64,000 bases of DNA, from NCBI GenBank assembly GCA_963971225.1, contig OZ020269.1:96851540-96915539 (forward strand). Reading direction: 5' to 3'. The stretch is from Melieria omissa (taxonomy: Eukaryota > Arthropoda > Insecta > Diptera > Ulidiidae). A program made the position numbers and the translations under genes. The first letter of the stretch is position 1. The number at the start of each line of letters is the position of its first letter. The notes beneath the pieces are model-generated. The model worked only from the letters and a program-made list of their open reading frames with translations. It did not search any database and was not told the origin of the DNA. Below are positions 22,936 to 35,218 of the stretch, in pieces.

Positions 22936-24470
22936 ATTTTTTTTTTATTCTCACAAAAATTACTCAAATTGTTCTTACATTTCACTGGACACACAAAATG
23001 CCCAAATAGTAAATAGAAAATGTCATTTTGCTAGCAATTAAATTGAATATCTTCATTAGTTTTAGTTTTCCAAGTAAACAAATGCACAAATTTCGAATAA
23101 AACACGCAAACCGGACATTTGAGTGAATCGCTTGAACAAACTAATTTCTCGCACTCTAAGCCGATATGTAATTACTTTACACATAAATTAGAAAGTAAAC
23201 GAAACTCCCAACAGAAAAGAGTCCAATAGCATTGCTATATACAATTTTCACACGCTAACAATAACAACAACAACAACAACAATAGTAACAACAACCACGC
23301 CAACTCCAAACAAAGCACACGTTGTATTTAAGCTGCAAGTAAGTTTTCGTAGTGCAGCAGTTGGGGGAAAAAATTGCACATTGACGTGTAAGTGCACACA
23401 CACAACAACTAAGTAGAAACCAATTCACAAAGCCAATTCACATCTCATTCATTCGCGGCGATAATCATGGCTTACACTCTCAATCGGTGCGCATGCATCG
23501 TCGAGGAATTCACATGCGCGCGCCGCACGTTTGCCACAACCATTACGACGATTACAATTCGTGCGGCGCTGCTTGTGCCAAATTACATGCTGCACACACA
23601 CACACACACAGGCATACATACGTGTATGGATATGCACTAAGGACGCTTAAGCAATGCATGTAAACAATAAATTCTGACCATCGATCGAGCAATGCGGAAA
23701 AAACTTGAGCACAAAACAGGCGAAATCAAGTGAAGCACTTAAAAGCCGGCAAATTGTTGCATGTGGCGATCAGGCAGCCGTGTGTACAGGTGAGCTCACA
23801 TTTAAAAAGCCATAAGTCATACGTGGCCAATAAGTTGATATGCATTTGGGGAGCACTGATGGCCATGGCTGGGAGTGTGCCGAGAGAAATACAGGGTGAT
23901 GAAGGCGATAGGGGTGAAAGAGAGAAAAAATATAAGAGATCATTAGGAGAAAAAAACTTGAAGGTCCTTAATGGCTGGATCACCATAGTTGGATTTAAAC
24001 AGATCGTTAACCAATCTGATGATCCTTAGCAGACTTTAAGTTGTACTTTATGACAGTTTTGCAACCAATTGAAAGACTCTTTTTACCTCAAATTTAATTC
24101 TAGAGCCACCGAACAGTGATTACGAAAGAGTATCAGAGATGAACTGACTTTACTTGGATATTTTAAAAACCTTTCACCGTTTGTATGAGGTATGTTTTAA
24201 CTTTTCAGCAAAGACTCAGAAGACCGTTAACAGTCTTGAGACTCTTAAAAGAACTGAAACTGTTCAGCAAAGAGTCGAATCCTCTAAACTATCTGATCTC
24301 ATATTTTTAAATGTTAAACTGTACGGAATAAACCACTGTTTCAAAATCAGCGCTTAAACTGATAATGATTTCTTAGAAGATGGAACAGTGCTCTCGAAAA
24401 TGATCGTGAATAGCTCTTAGATGAATGACTGCATAGATGAAACTTGATGAACTTGAAGGGACACTTATGG
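22936..24470. other. No gene recognised; CAA and CA simple repeats
   Basis: CAACAA run at 23260-23285 and a CA run at 23595-23610. The stretch 23440-23640 is GC-richer. No domain-bearing frame or element ends seen. Confidence 0.45.
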
Positions 24471-24484
24471 TTAAACATTGTCGA

Positions 24485-24565
24485 GGCTGTTAACTGGGGG
24501 CTGTGCCCTGAAGATGATGAGACAGCTGCGCATGTTAAAAATGAGTATCCGGCATGTAGAAAGAT
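24485..24565 (+). pseudogene. Possible LINE fragment (zinc-motif-like tail after RNase H)
   Basis: One frame reads LCPEDDETAAHVKNEYPACR (about 24501-24560), resembling the C-x2-C...DET..H...C pattern that follows the RNase H domain in jockey/I-type non-LTR retrotransposons. Here the pattern is degraded (a cysteine is missing), and the neighbouring sequence gives no further match I can defend. It may be a coincidental resemblance. Confidence 0.35.
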
Positions 24566-25173
24566 GTGAATTTTGGGACAACCGTTCAGATAAGAAATCG
24601 AGTGAAATTAGTCACAAAAACCTACTTGAGAAAACCGAGGGTCTCTTTACCCGTAATTCCTGCGAGGATCCAAGTAATCGTCACGTTATTATATCTGCCG
24701 ACATAGTTTAGCCTGGACTTGGAGAACTTGACTATCGTAAAGGTGGTTGGAAGGCTGTCCAAAGCCATGAGCGCAACCTACAGACGCAGATAGATGTGCT
24801 TCTTTACCCGTATCTACGACAAAGTTCATTGCCTCAACTATGGCATGCACCTATGCCTGAAACACAGATGTGAGCAAGTGAAGCGCAATGAACCATCGAG
24901 CCCTAGTTGATTCAACGAAGACCCCAGAGTCAGAACCCTGTTCTGTTTTGGAGAAGTAGATTACTTCATACACCAGGGAGATACATTATATTGTTTAGAG
25001 TCAATCACAAGGAGTCTACTATTGCAAATATTGACAAAGATCAGTGGATTCACTTCATTAAGGATTGAAGTAGAGTACTTCATACTACAGGGAGATGTAT
25101 TGTTTTTTAGGATTAATCACAATGAGTTCACTATTGCAAGTATGGAAAAAGGTCACTTGATTCGCCTCATTAA

Positions 25174-25256
25174 CCCTTTCCGACATGAAACTAAACCCGT
25201 TCTGTATTAATTGTATGGGCTGTAGTCCAATATATTGGACATTGTGACTGTAAGGG
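25174..25256. mobile_element. TTAA-flanked MITE, 83 bp
   Basis: Flanked by TTAA at 25170-25173 and 25257-25260. Ends CCCTTTCC and CCCTTACA match only at the terminal CCCTT. A perfect 16-bp palindrome GTCCAATATATTGGAC lies at 25225-25240, 16 bp from the right end. It lies inside a unit of the surrounding array, so its extent is credible despite the weak inverted ends. Confidence 0.6.
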
Positions 25257-25300
25257 TTAAAGAATAGAAGTAGATTACTTCTTAAACGGGAGAGATATAT

Positions 25301-25618
25301 TGTTACGAAAATGACTTCTCTAAGTTCGTTTTGGATTGTGCTTGAAAATAAAACCACTTCAATTATTCAGCGCAAACGCAGTCAAAAACTAACAATCGCT
25401 TTATTTACAAATTTACATTTTTTACTACTTTACACTACTACTATTGCATGTTTCCCCTTTGCTTGCTCAACACAGACACGACTCTCTGCGCTGCACACTT
25501 CTGCTTTTATACTGGTTTCCTTATCGCGCCGAAGTTTCTTGCACATTCTAGTTGTACTCTCTATCTCGATTGTTCTAGCACAGCTTGTCACCTTTCGCGA
25601 ACCATCCTCGCCATAACG
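25301..25618 (-). mobile_element. Solo LTR, about 318 bp
   Basis: Read on the minus strand, it begins near CGTTATGGCGAGG and ends TTTTCGTAACA. It contains TATAAAAGCAG (complement of about 25506-25516) and AATAAAG (about 25397-25403) in the order promoter then polyadenylation signal. TGTTAYG...CGTAACA ends and this layout fit an LTR of a gypsy or BEL-type retrotransposon. The expected initial T is C here, and a clean target duplication is not visible. No internal retrotransposon genes flank it, so it is a solo LTR. Confidence 0.65.
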
Positions 25619-26189
25619 AAATTATAGCAAGTTTGGCGTACTCCAAAGTGCATGCCTAAAAGTATGCTTGGAAAAGCATTAAGGTCTGTTACAATGAGTC
25701 TATTACATCAAAAATTAAGGAAGGTTACTCGACTCGACTCATTCAGGAATTTAAGAAGATTATTTCATACACCAGCGAGATGAATTGTTTTTTAAGGTCA
25801 ATCACAAGAAGTCTAACTATTGCAAATAATAACAAAGGTCATTTGAATCACTTCATTGAAGAATAGAAATCGATTATTTCATGCACTAAAGGAATGTTTT
25901 GTTTTTTTGGGTCTATCACAATAAGTCTACTACATTAAAAATTGAGAAAGGTCACTTGACTCGTTTTGTTCAGGAATCGAAGTATGTCGATTACTTCATA
26001 CTAAAGGGAGATGTATTGTTTTTTAAAGAGGAGAGATTTGTTGTTTTTTAGGGACTATCACAAGGAGTAGACTCCTTATCAAAAGTTATGGAACATCACT
26101 TGAGACGGTACACTAAAGAATTAAATGATTGTGTTTTAGGATTAATCCGTGATACTAAGCCAGAGATAGAGTAAGCCACCATCTTAACG

Positions 26190-26525
26190 AGACCTGCCCT
26201 ACATAATCCTTGTAATTAAGGCATTTTTTTCAAAAAAGCCTATGTGGGACATGTTGGGCTTTAGAAAGTAGCAACAGAAACATCTCTTCGCTTTCAGAAA
26301 ATATGGAAACTACTTTCACTAAGAAGTATGATTTCTTAGGATCAATCACTTCATTAGCCTCCGCAAGTATCCTTACCTAACTTGTCCTACCTAATCCTTG
26401 TAATAAAGAAATTTGTTCAAACCAAATGTATGTTTCTCGCTGATCTTTTAAAAGGAGCAACAGAATCAGCTCCTCTTTTTCAGAAAATATGAAAAGCACT
26501 TTCACTAGGAAACACATTTTTTATA
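26190..26525. repeat. Two-copy tandem duplication, ~198-bp offset
   Basis: CCTACATAATCCTTGTAATT (26198) and CCTACCTAATCCTTGTAATA (26396) begin two similar blocks. Both share later phrases such as AGCAACAGAA and TTTCAGAAAATATG followed by ACTTTCACTA. Confidence 0.7.
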
Positions 26526-28110
26526 ACTGCAACCAAACATAATCCAAAGTATCCAACCCAACAATTACTTCATGCTGTATTTCACACATGTTTGCATCGC
26601 ATGCAAACAACTTGAACTATTAAATACAAAAACAAATCTGAAATCAAACCACACTCATGCGGAAACTCTTGGCAAGTTTCGATTCATTTCGTTTTTTTTT
26701 TACAAAATCACATACACAACTTTTCATGCTTACAACAACAAAAGCCACACTTTAAAATGCCAGTTTGAGGTCTATTATTTGTTGGACACGAGTAAATTGA
26801 TTGCATCTGCAATTGCTAAAACAGCAACACAAACATAAACAAAAGCAACAACAACAACAATAATAATAGAAGAAAAAATAAGCACAAATTCACATGGAAA
26901 TGTTAACAACAACAACAACAAACTAGGAGCCAAAATGCCAAAGTAAACTCGTTTCAACGCAAACAGTCAAAACTTTTGCTTCAAACATTCAGATTGCTTG
27001 AGGGGAACGGCAGCAGGGGCAGAGAGAGAGAGTGAATGAGGTGGACCGCGCTACATACTGACTGGCCGTCTGCACTGGACCAGCGCAATGTGGCTAACTG
27101 ACTGACTGACTCGCCGACTGAATGACTGTTTATGGCCGCACGGTTCGCCTTGTCCGGCCGGCCGGCCTTCGTGTAGAGCAGCATTTAGCGTCTTGATCGG
27201 TTTATCACCGATTAATTGGAGTTTGATAAATACGCGCACGCCGTGAGTAAATAAATCATGGCAATAGTTCCATGCCGCATGCCCGCCCGCCCGCTCTGTC
27301 GTCTCACACGTACCTACCAAACACAAATAGCCCAGCAAAAGAAACACAACAACAACAAAAAAGGGAATCATATGCGAAGTTTTAGCTGTAAAGCCTACAA
27401 ATTGCTTGTCTTGCGGCAACCACGAATAGGTGAAGGGAGCTGACGTTGGCGCAGCGAACCTGCGATTTTTCAAGCCTCATGTAGCTGAACATTCATGCAT
27501 TGTTATATGTTTGTGTTTTTACTTTTTTATGATTTATATTTTTTTATTATTTTAACTCATTTTATACATTTTTTTTATTTTAATTTTTTTTATTTTAAAC
27601 ACCTTTTTCGTCGCTTTGCTACACTTCAAAAGACGCCATGCCGCATGCGCATCAAATGCGCCACAATGCATTTCGACTCAAGTACACAAAGAATTGCCAA
27701 AAAATGCAAACGCCAACAACAACAACAACAACATACTCACTTCATTCTCTCCTTTAAAATGCTGCGCACCTGGTGCTCACTTCCCTCAGGTCGACCCATT
27801 ATTTTGTGTCATTTTCGCCGCAAAGCATCATTGAAAAGGCAGCAACCGTTTGGTTCGCCCACACTCGGCCTTAATTACGACATCCTTTGAGTGCATGTGG
27901 CGCAAAAAATCAGGCCCCCAAAGTACACAGCTCCATGAAAAATAGCTAATTTGTATTAATATCCTTTTTTTTTCGGTGACTTTGAAATTCGCTTTTATGC
28001 GCTACACAGATGTGGCAAGGCTTATGGATTTAGAGCGCCTAAAAGTAGGCCTCCTTTTGAAGTGTGGTTTTAAGCAAAGCTGTTACTAAATTAGTGAGTG
28101 TGTGAGTTTG
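26526..28110. other. No gene recognised; CAACAA runs and a GC-rich block
   Basis: CAACAA runs occur at 26845-26865, 26905-26925 and 27715-27735. The stretch 27000-27310 is GC-richer with GAGAGAGAG, ACTGACTGACTGAC and CCGGCCGGCCGGCC. The last resembles promoter-proximal simple sequence but nothing decides it. Open frames overlap on both strands. Confidence 0.45.
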
Positions 28111-28118
28111 GGTAAATA

Positions 28119-29036
28119 CCCTGTCGGACCTGAGACAACTGGTTCCCATAATTCATTGGTTTCTCAATTGGTTTTTTATAAGTCATTTGGACAACTAGTT
28201 GTCAAAGTAGCTGTCAGCGGATCCAGATGTCAGTCAGTTCGCGTCTAATCGTTCACGTTCTGTGTGCACGTTCATAGGCGAGAAGAGCACATAAGGATTA
28301 GAAAAACGAAACAGCGGTGAGAGAAGCAAAAAATACTGTTAAGGCTGATCTTGCGATTCTTCTGCTACAACAACAACATAGAAATGTTTGCATTTTTCGA
28401 ACTTTCTGTTTCTATGACACGAAGTTTGCTCGATTTGCACGTTTTGTATTGAATGATTTCAGTTAGAATTTTGCGTGGTTGCGTAAAGCAACGAATTGTA
28501 GCAGCACCTTAAAGGTTTGTATTAATATATTTATTTATTTGTTTATGAAATTATTCATTAATTCATTTATTTGTTTATTAATTGCAGGCGAAGTCCCCCA
28601 AACAGTTCTGGCAGAAGTGGAAGTGTGTCAACAAGTCCAGGTTCATCTTGGTTCATCTTTAAATGCACCAAACATTTTTTTTTATTCGCGATGATTTTTT
28701 GTTTCTATTTTTTAATATTATTGTAAAATAAAATAATTATTTAAAAAAGCATTGTTTTATTTTCCCCATAAAAATCTTGTGGTTAGAAAACTCATCCAGA
28801 ATAAACAAGTTTGCAAACTAGTCGCTTCGCAATTGGTTTGAAAACTGTTTTACTTCGGACTAACCTTGGACCAGTTGCAAATGGATGCAGACGAGGACAA
28901 TTGACTGTCGCCTAGGACATCGCCACGTTAAAAGAGTGAGTTTGCTCCAAGAAAACGGGTCAGTTCTGAGGTCAGTTATGACTGACAAGCAACCAGTTGA
29001 AAAACTACTTTTGAACCAGTCCGATTTCCTACAGGG
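28119..29036 (+). mobile_element. Unclassified TIR element with subterminal repeats, 918 bp
   Basis: Ends are TACCCTGTCGGACC and, from the right, TACCCTGTAGGAAA; they are flanked by TA if TA is the target duplication. A CAACTGGTT motif or its complement recurs near both ends (28136, 28166, 28828, 28870, 28992 and 29013), with a perfect 14-bp palindrome GACAACTAGTTGTC at about 28189-28202. Clustered subterminal copies suggest transposase-binding sites. A 73-bp GT-AG intron is predicted at 28515-28587. Joining it gives a short frame ending ...FWQKWKCVNKSRFILVHL, which has no sure match. The superfamily is undecided. Confidence 0.6.
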
Positions 29037-29038
29037 TA

Positions 29039-32000
29039 GTTAGCACCGCATCGATCGACAATTGGTCCCCGCGACTGTCATCACAGGCCTTTTTCGATTA
29101 CATTTGGCAAAAATGTGGTTCTATCTCACCGTGGACGCATTGGACCTCCACCTTGAGCTCAGCAATTATTTGTGCTTTGTTTGTTAGAGATTCTGCAAAA
29201 CTCAGAAAAAGGAAGAAGAAGAAGTGGAAATCACTACCTTTACATATATTACACTGTGCGACAACAAAAAACCGTTTGTCCAGACCCATCCAAATGTTGA
29301 TAAAGGCGTAAAACTATGGTCAGAGATCATAAGGAACTTTTTTTATTTTCTGATCCAAAGTCCTTTTAAAAGGATTTTTCAATTTCAAGGATATACAAAT
29401 TTGAAGGAAATTCAGTAATTGCGGTTGTGAAATAATAAAAATATGGGTACCAAATCTGTAAGGTAAGGTATGTCAAAGAGGTAAGAAAAAATTATATGGA
29501 TCACCTCCAACGACGAGAAATTTGTTTATTTGTTTGTTTTGTTGTTACGTATGTTAATATTTTATTGGTATTATTTAATTTCTTTTTGTCTTTTTTTAAT
29601 AGTTTTGATTAATATATTTTTATTCATGTTTTTTATGATTTTTTCATAAGAATTTTCAGGTTTCCTTACTCCTCCTTAGTCTTCAGAGTCCAACGTTGTG
29701 TAGCGTGCTACCGAATCCATGTCTACCAAGTTTAAAATTTTTTGTAAATTTTTATTTTCAATTCATTCCATTTCAATCCATTTTTGTTTTTTTTTTTGCT
29801 GAACTTTATATCCTTTTTTCAATTTTTCGTCTCATGCGTCGAATGCACTTTTTGATGCGAAAATAAATGTAATTCGTGCTGTTTTATTGTTTCTACAGTC
29901 CTTTGTTGATTTTTACTCTCATTTGTTGTGCTATTTTTTACACTTTTTTCTTTTGCACTTCAAAATGATTTCTTGCTGCTCGAATATATAATTTTATTTT
30001 TGTTGTTTTTGGTATTTAAAAATTTCATAAAAATGCAAGAAAAATTACAGACTTTTGTTTATTTAGATGTCTGACGGCATTGGTTGATGAGGCAGTCGGG
30101 TGGGCGAGGAGGAGCACCGGTGATGAACGCTGTGGTCGCTGGCAATGACAGCGAACGGCAGCTGCTGTTTGTGTTGTTGGCAACAATGAGCATACGGACA
30201 GGTGAATAAGTAGAAAAATGCATTTCCGGTGCTTTTCCCTTTTTACGAATAGCGAGCGTTGATGAAGGGGCAGTGAGAATGGGAAGGTTTGGGGGGGGGG
30301 AGATGAAAATGCGCTGCTTGTAGTTCCTGTTTTTGATAGACACAATGGTAGCGGCAGGAAGGACCTTTGCTAATTATGGCATGCAATGTTTCTGGAGAGC
30401 GAAACGGGTGAAAAAAATAAATAAAAAATTATGTTTAAATTATATAAAATGTTTTAAGGAAAATTAAATTAAAAAATTATACATAAATTATATAAAATGT
30501 TTTAGTTTATTTTAAAGTATGCAGAAATGTTCGACAATAATTTTGTATGCAATTTAAAGTCAGTGATTTTTGTGATGTTTGAACACTTCCTATGGGGTCA
30601 AGATTCTTGATGAACCTGACGGCAAACGCAGCAAAAGTCAAAATCTCGGAAGTACTTTCCTTGGATCCTTTTTGACCTTTGAGTGGAAGTGCGTTCGAAG
30701 CCGCACTCAACCTTTCCTACCTAACCTAATATAACCCAACTTAATAACCTGATCTAATCTAACCCAACGTAAAGTTCACATTTACATACTACATTACTTC
30801 AAATCATGATCAGTAAACACATTAAATATTCTCAATAAACATGGAAAATTATTGTCTACTCGCAGTCAATCAAAATTTTTATCACCTCAGGCACTTTTGC
30901 TCTGATTTTTCCAAATTACCAAATCGCTTTCAATTAAGTGACAGCTTTAATATTTTTATATTACACTGTACGCCCACATTTACCAGCAATTTCCCCCCAA
31001 CCCACCCCCTCCAACTACGCCCACTTAACATATTTTGTCGTTGACAGCGTAACTTGTGGCAAACACTTGAAGGCATTCATCAGACAAAAAAATTCCATGC
31101 TGACATTTCACACACCAACCAAACACCTCAACTGTCATTCAGGCACATAAATACCCACGCCTCACTCCACCTCCAACACGCACATCGCAACAATACACAA
31201 TAACAACAACTGCACAACAGTGTAGAATTCAAAGCCCACAATACACGCAAAATTTATTTAAATTTATTTAAAACACGCAATTGCGCATGCCAAATACAAC
31301 AACAATAACAACAATAACAACAACAAACCAAACAACACGCATTACACCCGCAAATCTGCACAGTCGCTGTCAAGTGCTCAATTTTTCTTGTCTTGTTTTG
31401 TTGTTGTTGTTTTTGTTGCTGTTGAAATTTAACAGAAACCTAACCTAATAACCTAAAACCCAAATACAATCAAACTGACAGACAGACAAACAGCGAGACA
31501 GACCGAAAAAACCGGCAGAGTCAGACAAACGGCAGACAAAAAGGCAACAGCAGCGCCTTCTTCCCGCTTTCAATGCCTACGCACGCACCCCCGCGCCCCC
31601 ACCCAATACACGCACACACCCCCAAACACACACACACACACACACACGCCCAAATAGCGAGACGCACTCAAAAGCGGAAAGTGGCAAAATTAAATTTGCA
31701 CAAGTGAAATTTCCTCCTCTGTTCGGCAGCTCCCCTTCGCTTTCCATTTTCGCATTTTCCCATACTCGGTCGCCCTCCTGCATGCGTCGTACGCAGCGCA
31801 TTGTGAAGCTGCTTTTCTGCTTGTCGAGTGTTGTGCGTATGCAAAATTTCACCAGCCCGACCAGCCCAAAACGGCCGCCACGTGACACTTGTGGTGGGAG
31901 TAATTTTGCACACTTTCAGAACTCATAGATCATGTGCGACCCAAGTGTCGGGCGCCTTGTTATGCGACAGTCATGCGGGTAATTACGATATGAGTTGCGC

Positions 32001-32425
32001 CTGCAAATACCAGTAATGCTATTAGTATCCGATATGGAGAGCTTTCAGCGGCATACTTGAGCGGATTATTTGGGTGCTTCACATTTGACGGCAAACAACA
32101 TAACCAAAGTGCTTCAAAGTCTGGTAAGCCACAACTAATCATGTGCTGAAAGATGTATGAAAAACTGTAGAACAATTAAAAAACAAATTAATAAATTTTT
32201 CAAAAAAATATATATTGAAATATGTATGTAAACAAGTATCTGATCACAAAAGACATTCGCCATTTCTGAGAAATCATGGAACAAACTAATGTTTCCCCAA
32301 GAATTCAAACGTCAGAAGCAACTTTTAGAGAATATTTTTTTTAACTGCCGAAATATTTCACTAAAAATATGAGTTCTAATATAATTATTATTAATTAATA
32401 ATTTAATAAAATAATATTAATTAAT
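29039..32425. other. No gene recognised; simple repeats
   Basis: Contains poly-G at 30291-30300, degenerate CCTAACC words at 30718-30772 and 31440-31460, CAACAA runs at 31300-31325 and a CA run at 31627-31647. The stretch 31560-31960 is GC-richer, with mutually overlapping frames on both strands. No element ends or domains found. Confidence 0.45.
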
Positions 32426-32427
32426 GT

Positions 32428-32730
32428 AATAAAATAATATATCAGGAATATAAAGAAAAAAGCCATTGCAATTTAAATGCCACGTATACTTGATTTTTGA
32501 GTTAAATAAACTATTTTTTATATTTAATTTTTAAGTATTATTAATTATAATTAATATTAATTAATTCTAATTAACAATAATTAATAATTATTTTAATATT
32601 TAATAATTAATAATAATTAATAATTTAAAATAACTAATAATTTATTTAACTCAGAAATCAAGTATACGTGGCATTTAAACTGCAATGGATTTTTTCTTTA
32701 TATTCCTGATATATTTATTATTTTATTCCA
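32428..32730. mobile_element. Fold-back element with ~85-95-bp arms
   Basis: The left arm (about 32428-32512) and right arm (about 32638-32730) are near-perfect reverse complements; both contain TGCCACGTATACTTGATTT and TATATCAGGAATATAAAG. They enclose an AT-rich loop of (TAATTAATA)-like sequence. A right-arm loss or gain of about 4 bp is the main difference. The arrangement fits a fold-back MITE. It abuts the 3' end of the LINE at 32770. Transcription would give a long hairpin RNA. Confidence 0.85.
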
Positions 32731-32769
32731 GGAAATGGATGTCATTGAACTATCAAACAACTCTGCAAT

Positions 32770-33900
32770 TTCATTGCATTTCATTTATTTCAAGTCTATA
32801 GTAAATGAACTTACAGACTAAGCAAACAACAATAAAAGAGCTTAAAAATAGAATAACATTAGGAATAAAACTTAAGATTAGAATAACAATGCGAATAGCG
32901 TTATTTATAAAAGCAATTCAGACGAGATTTGATTTCTTGTTTGGAAATCGAAAGATCGAGGTTAAGAGAACCACAGATTGTGTTAAATTCGGAAAGCGCT
33001 CTCACCAAAGGGGCATTCAAGGCGTAATTAGACCTGCAGGGAGATATGACAAATAAGTCGTAGTGACGGAGGACACGAGAAGGAACATTGAAGTTGATTA
33101 GACTCAGGAGATAAGGACAATCAACAGAACCACTAATAACCTCATGGACGAACACCAAAGAGAGGATAGTTCTTCTACTCTCAAGTGATTTAAGGTTTAT
33201 GAGAGAGCAACGCGATAGTTACGGAGAAATGGGATTAGAAAACTTTATCCAAAATTCAAGAAGTATTTTTGAATTCGTTCAATATGATTACAATGAGAAG
33301 AATAATATAGATTCCAGACAAAAGACGCATAATCTAGGCAAGACCTAACAAAAGAAGGTGAAGGAGCTTGAGAGTGTAGGGATCAGAGAACTCGAAACTA
33401 TTACAACGGACAAATGCTAGCAAAGAGTAGGATTTATAGATAATGAAATTCACATGATTAACAAACGACAACTGTGGGTCAAAGATTACGCCAAGGTCAG
33501 TGAAGTCGTTTATCCTCTTGATATGAGGACTGGAGAAAAGCTGACGATTTACAGAACGTCATATAGAAGCATTTTTTTTAGATTTAATGAGAGCTAAATA
33601 GTTTCTATTGCACCACAGGTTGACGCTGTCCAAATCAGACTTTAGATTGTCAGCATCGCAGGGAAGGCGGACAGCAGTGTAGATTTTTAGATCATCAGCA
33701 AAAAGCAGAAACTTACTTTTGGAAAATCAATATCATTGATAAAGAGTACAAAGAATAGAGGACCAAGAATGCTGCCCTGAGGAACCCCAGAAGTGGCAGT
33801 GAATGGCTCAGAGTGAAAGCCATCCACAACAACAATGCATTGCCTATTACTAAGATAAGATCGGATCCATTCGAGGAAGACGGAGTGGAAGCTAAGTTGA
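32770..33900 (-). pseudogene. LINE reverse transcriptase relic (CR1/jockey-like), 5' truncated
   Basis: Minus-strand frames read FLEWIRSYLSNRQ (about 33835-33880), then the conserved SGVPQGSILGPL block (about 33757-33793). After a one-base shift comes FADDLKIYTAV, whose FADD box at about 33691-33703 holds the two catalytic aspartates of the polymerase. Farther on, LVFVHEVISGSVDCPYLLSL and VPSRVLRHYDLFVISPCRSN (about 32990-33160) match the usual C-terminal part of such proteins. The thumb region is interrupted by stops. Sequence before finger motif 3, the endonuclease and any ORF1 are absent. The 3' end has TGAAATAAATG-type sequence near 32775-32795. Non-functional. Confidence 0.88.
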
Positions 33901-35218
33901 GGCTTCTACATCACATTAAATTGAAAATGTTTTTCAAAATTAAAAACCTGAAAATTGGCAAAACTAAGAGGAAAATATCTAAAAAATATGTGGAAGTAAC
34001 ATATGTTCCTGGATTTTTTTATTTTAGGAAGCATTCTTTCTTTGTCGAAAAATACAAACACATCTTCCGATATCTTCCGATTTCAGAAAATAATTCAATT
34101 TGAAAAGTGGTGTAAACACCCATTTTTCGACAAAATATATTTTATTTATCCCTGAAAGTATGCAATGAGTATGAATGCGCCAATGAAGATGAATGTCTAC
34201 AAGTGCCTTCTACAAAAGGTGGAAAGTGGAATTTATAACTTTCTTTGTCGATGTGCAGGACTACACGGCTCAAGTTCACTTCCTCACAGACCTTACAGAG
34301 ATAATGAAAGTAAAACTATTGGACCCTCAATTTAATCTAGGAAAGCAAATGGTTTAACAAATACTTTGACTTTTTACAGGAACCTCAGTTAAAGCAATGT
34401 GCCTCCTCCTGGCACTCATAGAGGACACTCACAATAGGCACTTATGCCTCAGAATAAAATTACGAGTTTACCGTACACGCCTTCTGAACCTATGGTTAGA
34501 CCTAACACTCATCTAAAATTACAATTATGTATATTCTGAATGAAGAAATTAATATGGTTTCCATAATACATTTTGATTTTAACTTCGTAGAAGTCCAAAA
34601 GTTAATAACCTTACTACTTTGTTTGTATGGGAGGCGCCCTCTGGTGGTGAAGTTTTGAACTTTAGTTAATTTTGAATTTTTTGCACTGAAGAATGTTGGC
34701 GATCATTGAAAAAATTATTCAAATCGTTAAGTAGTTTTCGTTATGTTTATACTTAACTGTAATGTTACTACATTACAAGAAAATTACTAGTTTTGTATGG
34801 CAGCCCCCTTAAAAGTTGGAGTTAGCAGTTAGGTGTCTATGGAAAAAACATTTAGAAGGAAAAATTAATGGGAGTCAATCTTACATTTGATACGTCTGAG
34901 AGCAACATTAAAGCAATAGGAGCCCTTTTTACAAAAACCATCATTTTGTATTGGAGTCTCATTAAGGGTTGGAGATAGGGGGTAGGTATGTTCAAAAGAA
35001 ATGTTCAGAAGGGAAAACTAGAGGGGCCACTCATAGATTATAATCCTCTAAGAACCATTTCTGAGCAGCTGTAGAGCAATTTTTCGAAATTTCAAGCACT
35101 TTTATAAACGTTGACCTGGATTTTTTGGCTCCTACTTTTTTTTTATCATTTTTATCAATTATCAATTTTTTTTCTTAATTCTTTGGAAGGTTTCGGAGCA
35201 TCAAGAACCAGGCGCGGA

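Larger units (their letters stand above)
24950..26150. repeat. Degenerate ~115-130-bp tandem array with two insertions
   Basis: The unit pattern is GAAGTAGATTACTTCATACA ... GGGAGATGTATTGTTTTTTA ... TCAATCACAAGGAGTCTACT ... GACAAAGGTCACTTGATTCG. Copies start near 24954, 25070, 25265, 25746, 25864, 25977 and 26030. It is interrupted by a TTAA MITE (25174-25256) and a solo LTR (25301-25618). Confidence 0.78.

Noticed and set aside
30710..30775. CCTAACC-like words here and at 31437, 62590 and 62994, suggestive of insect TTAGG telomere repeats
   Set aside because: Short, irregular and isolated; not a tandem TTAGG array, and flies generally lack telomerase-type telomeres.
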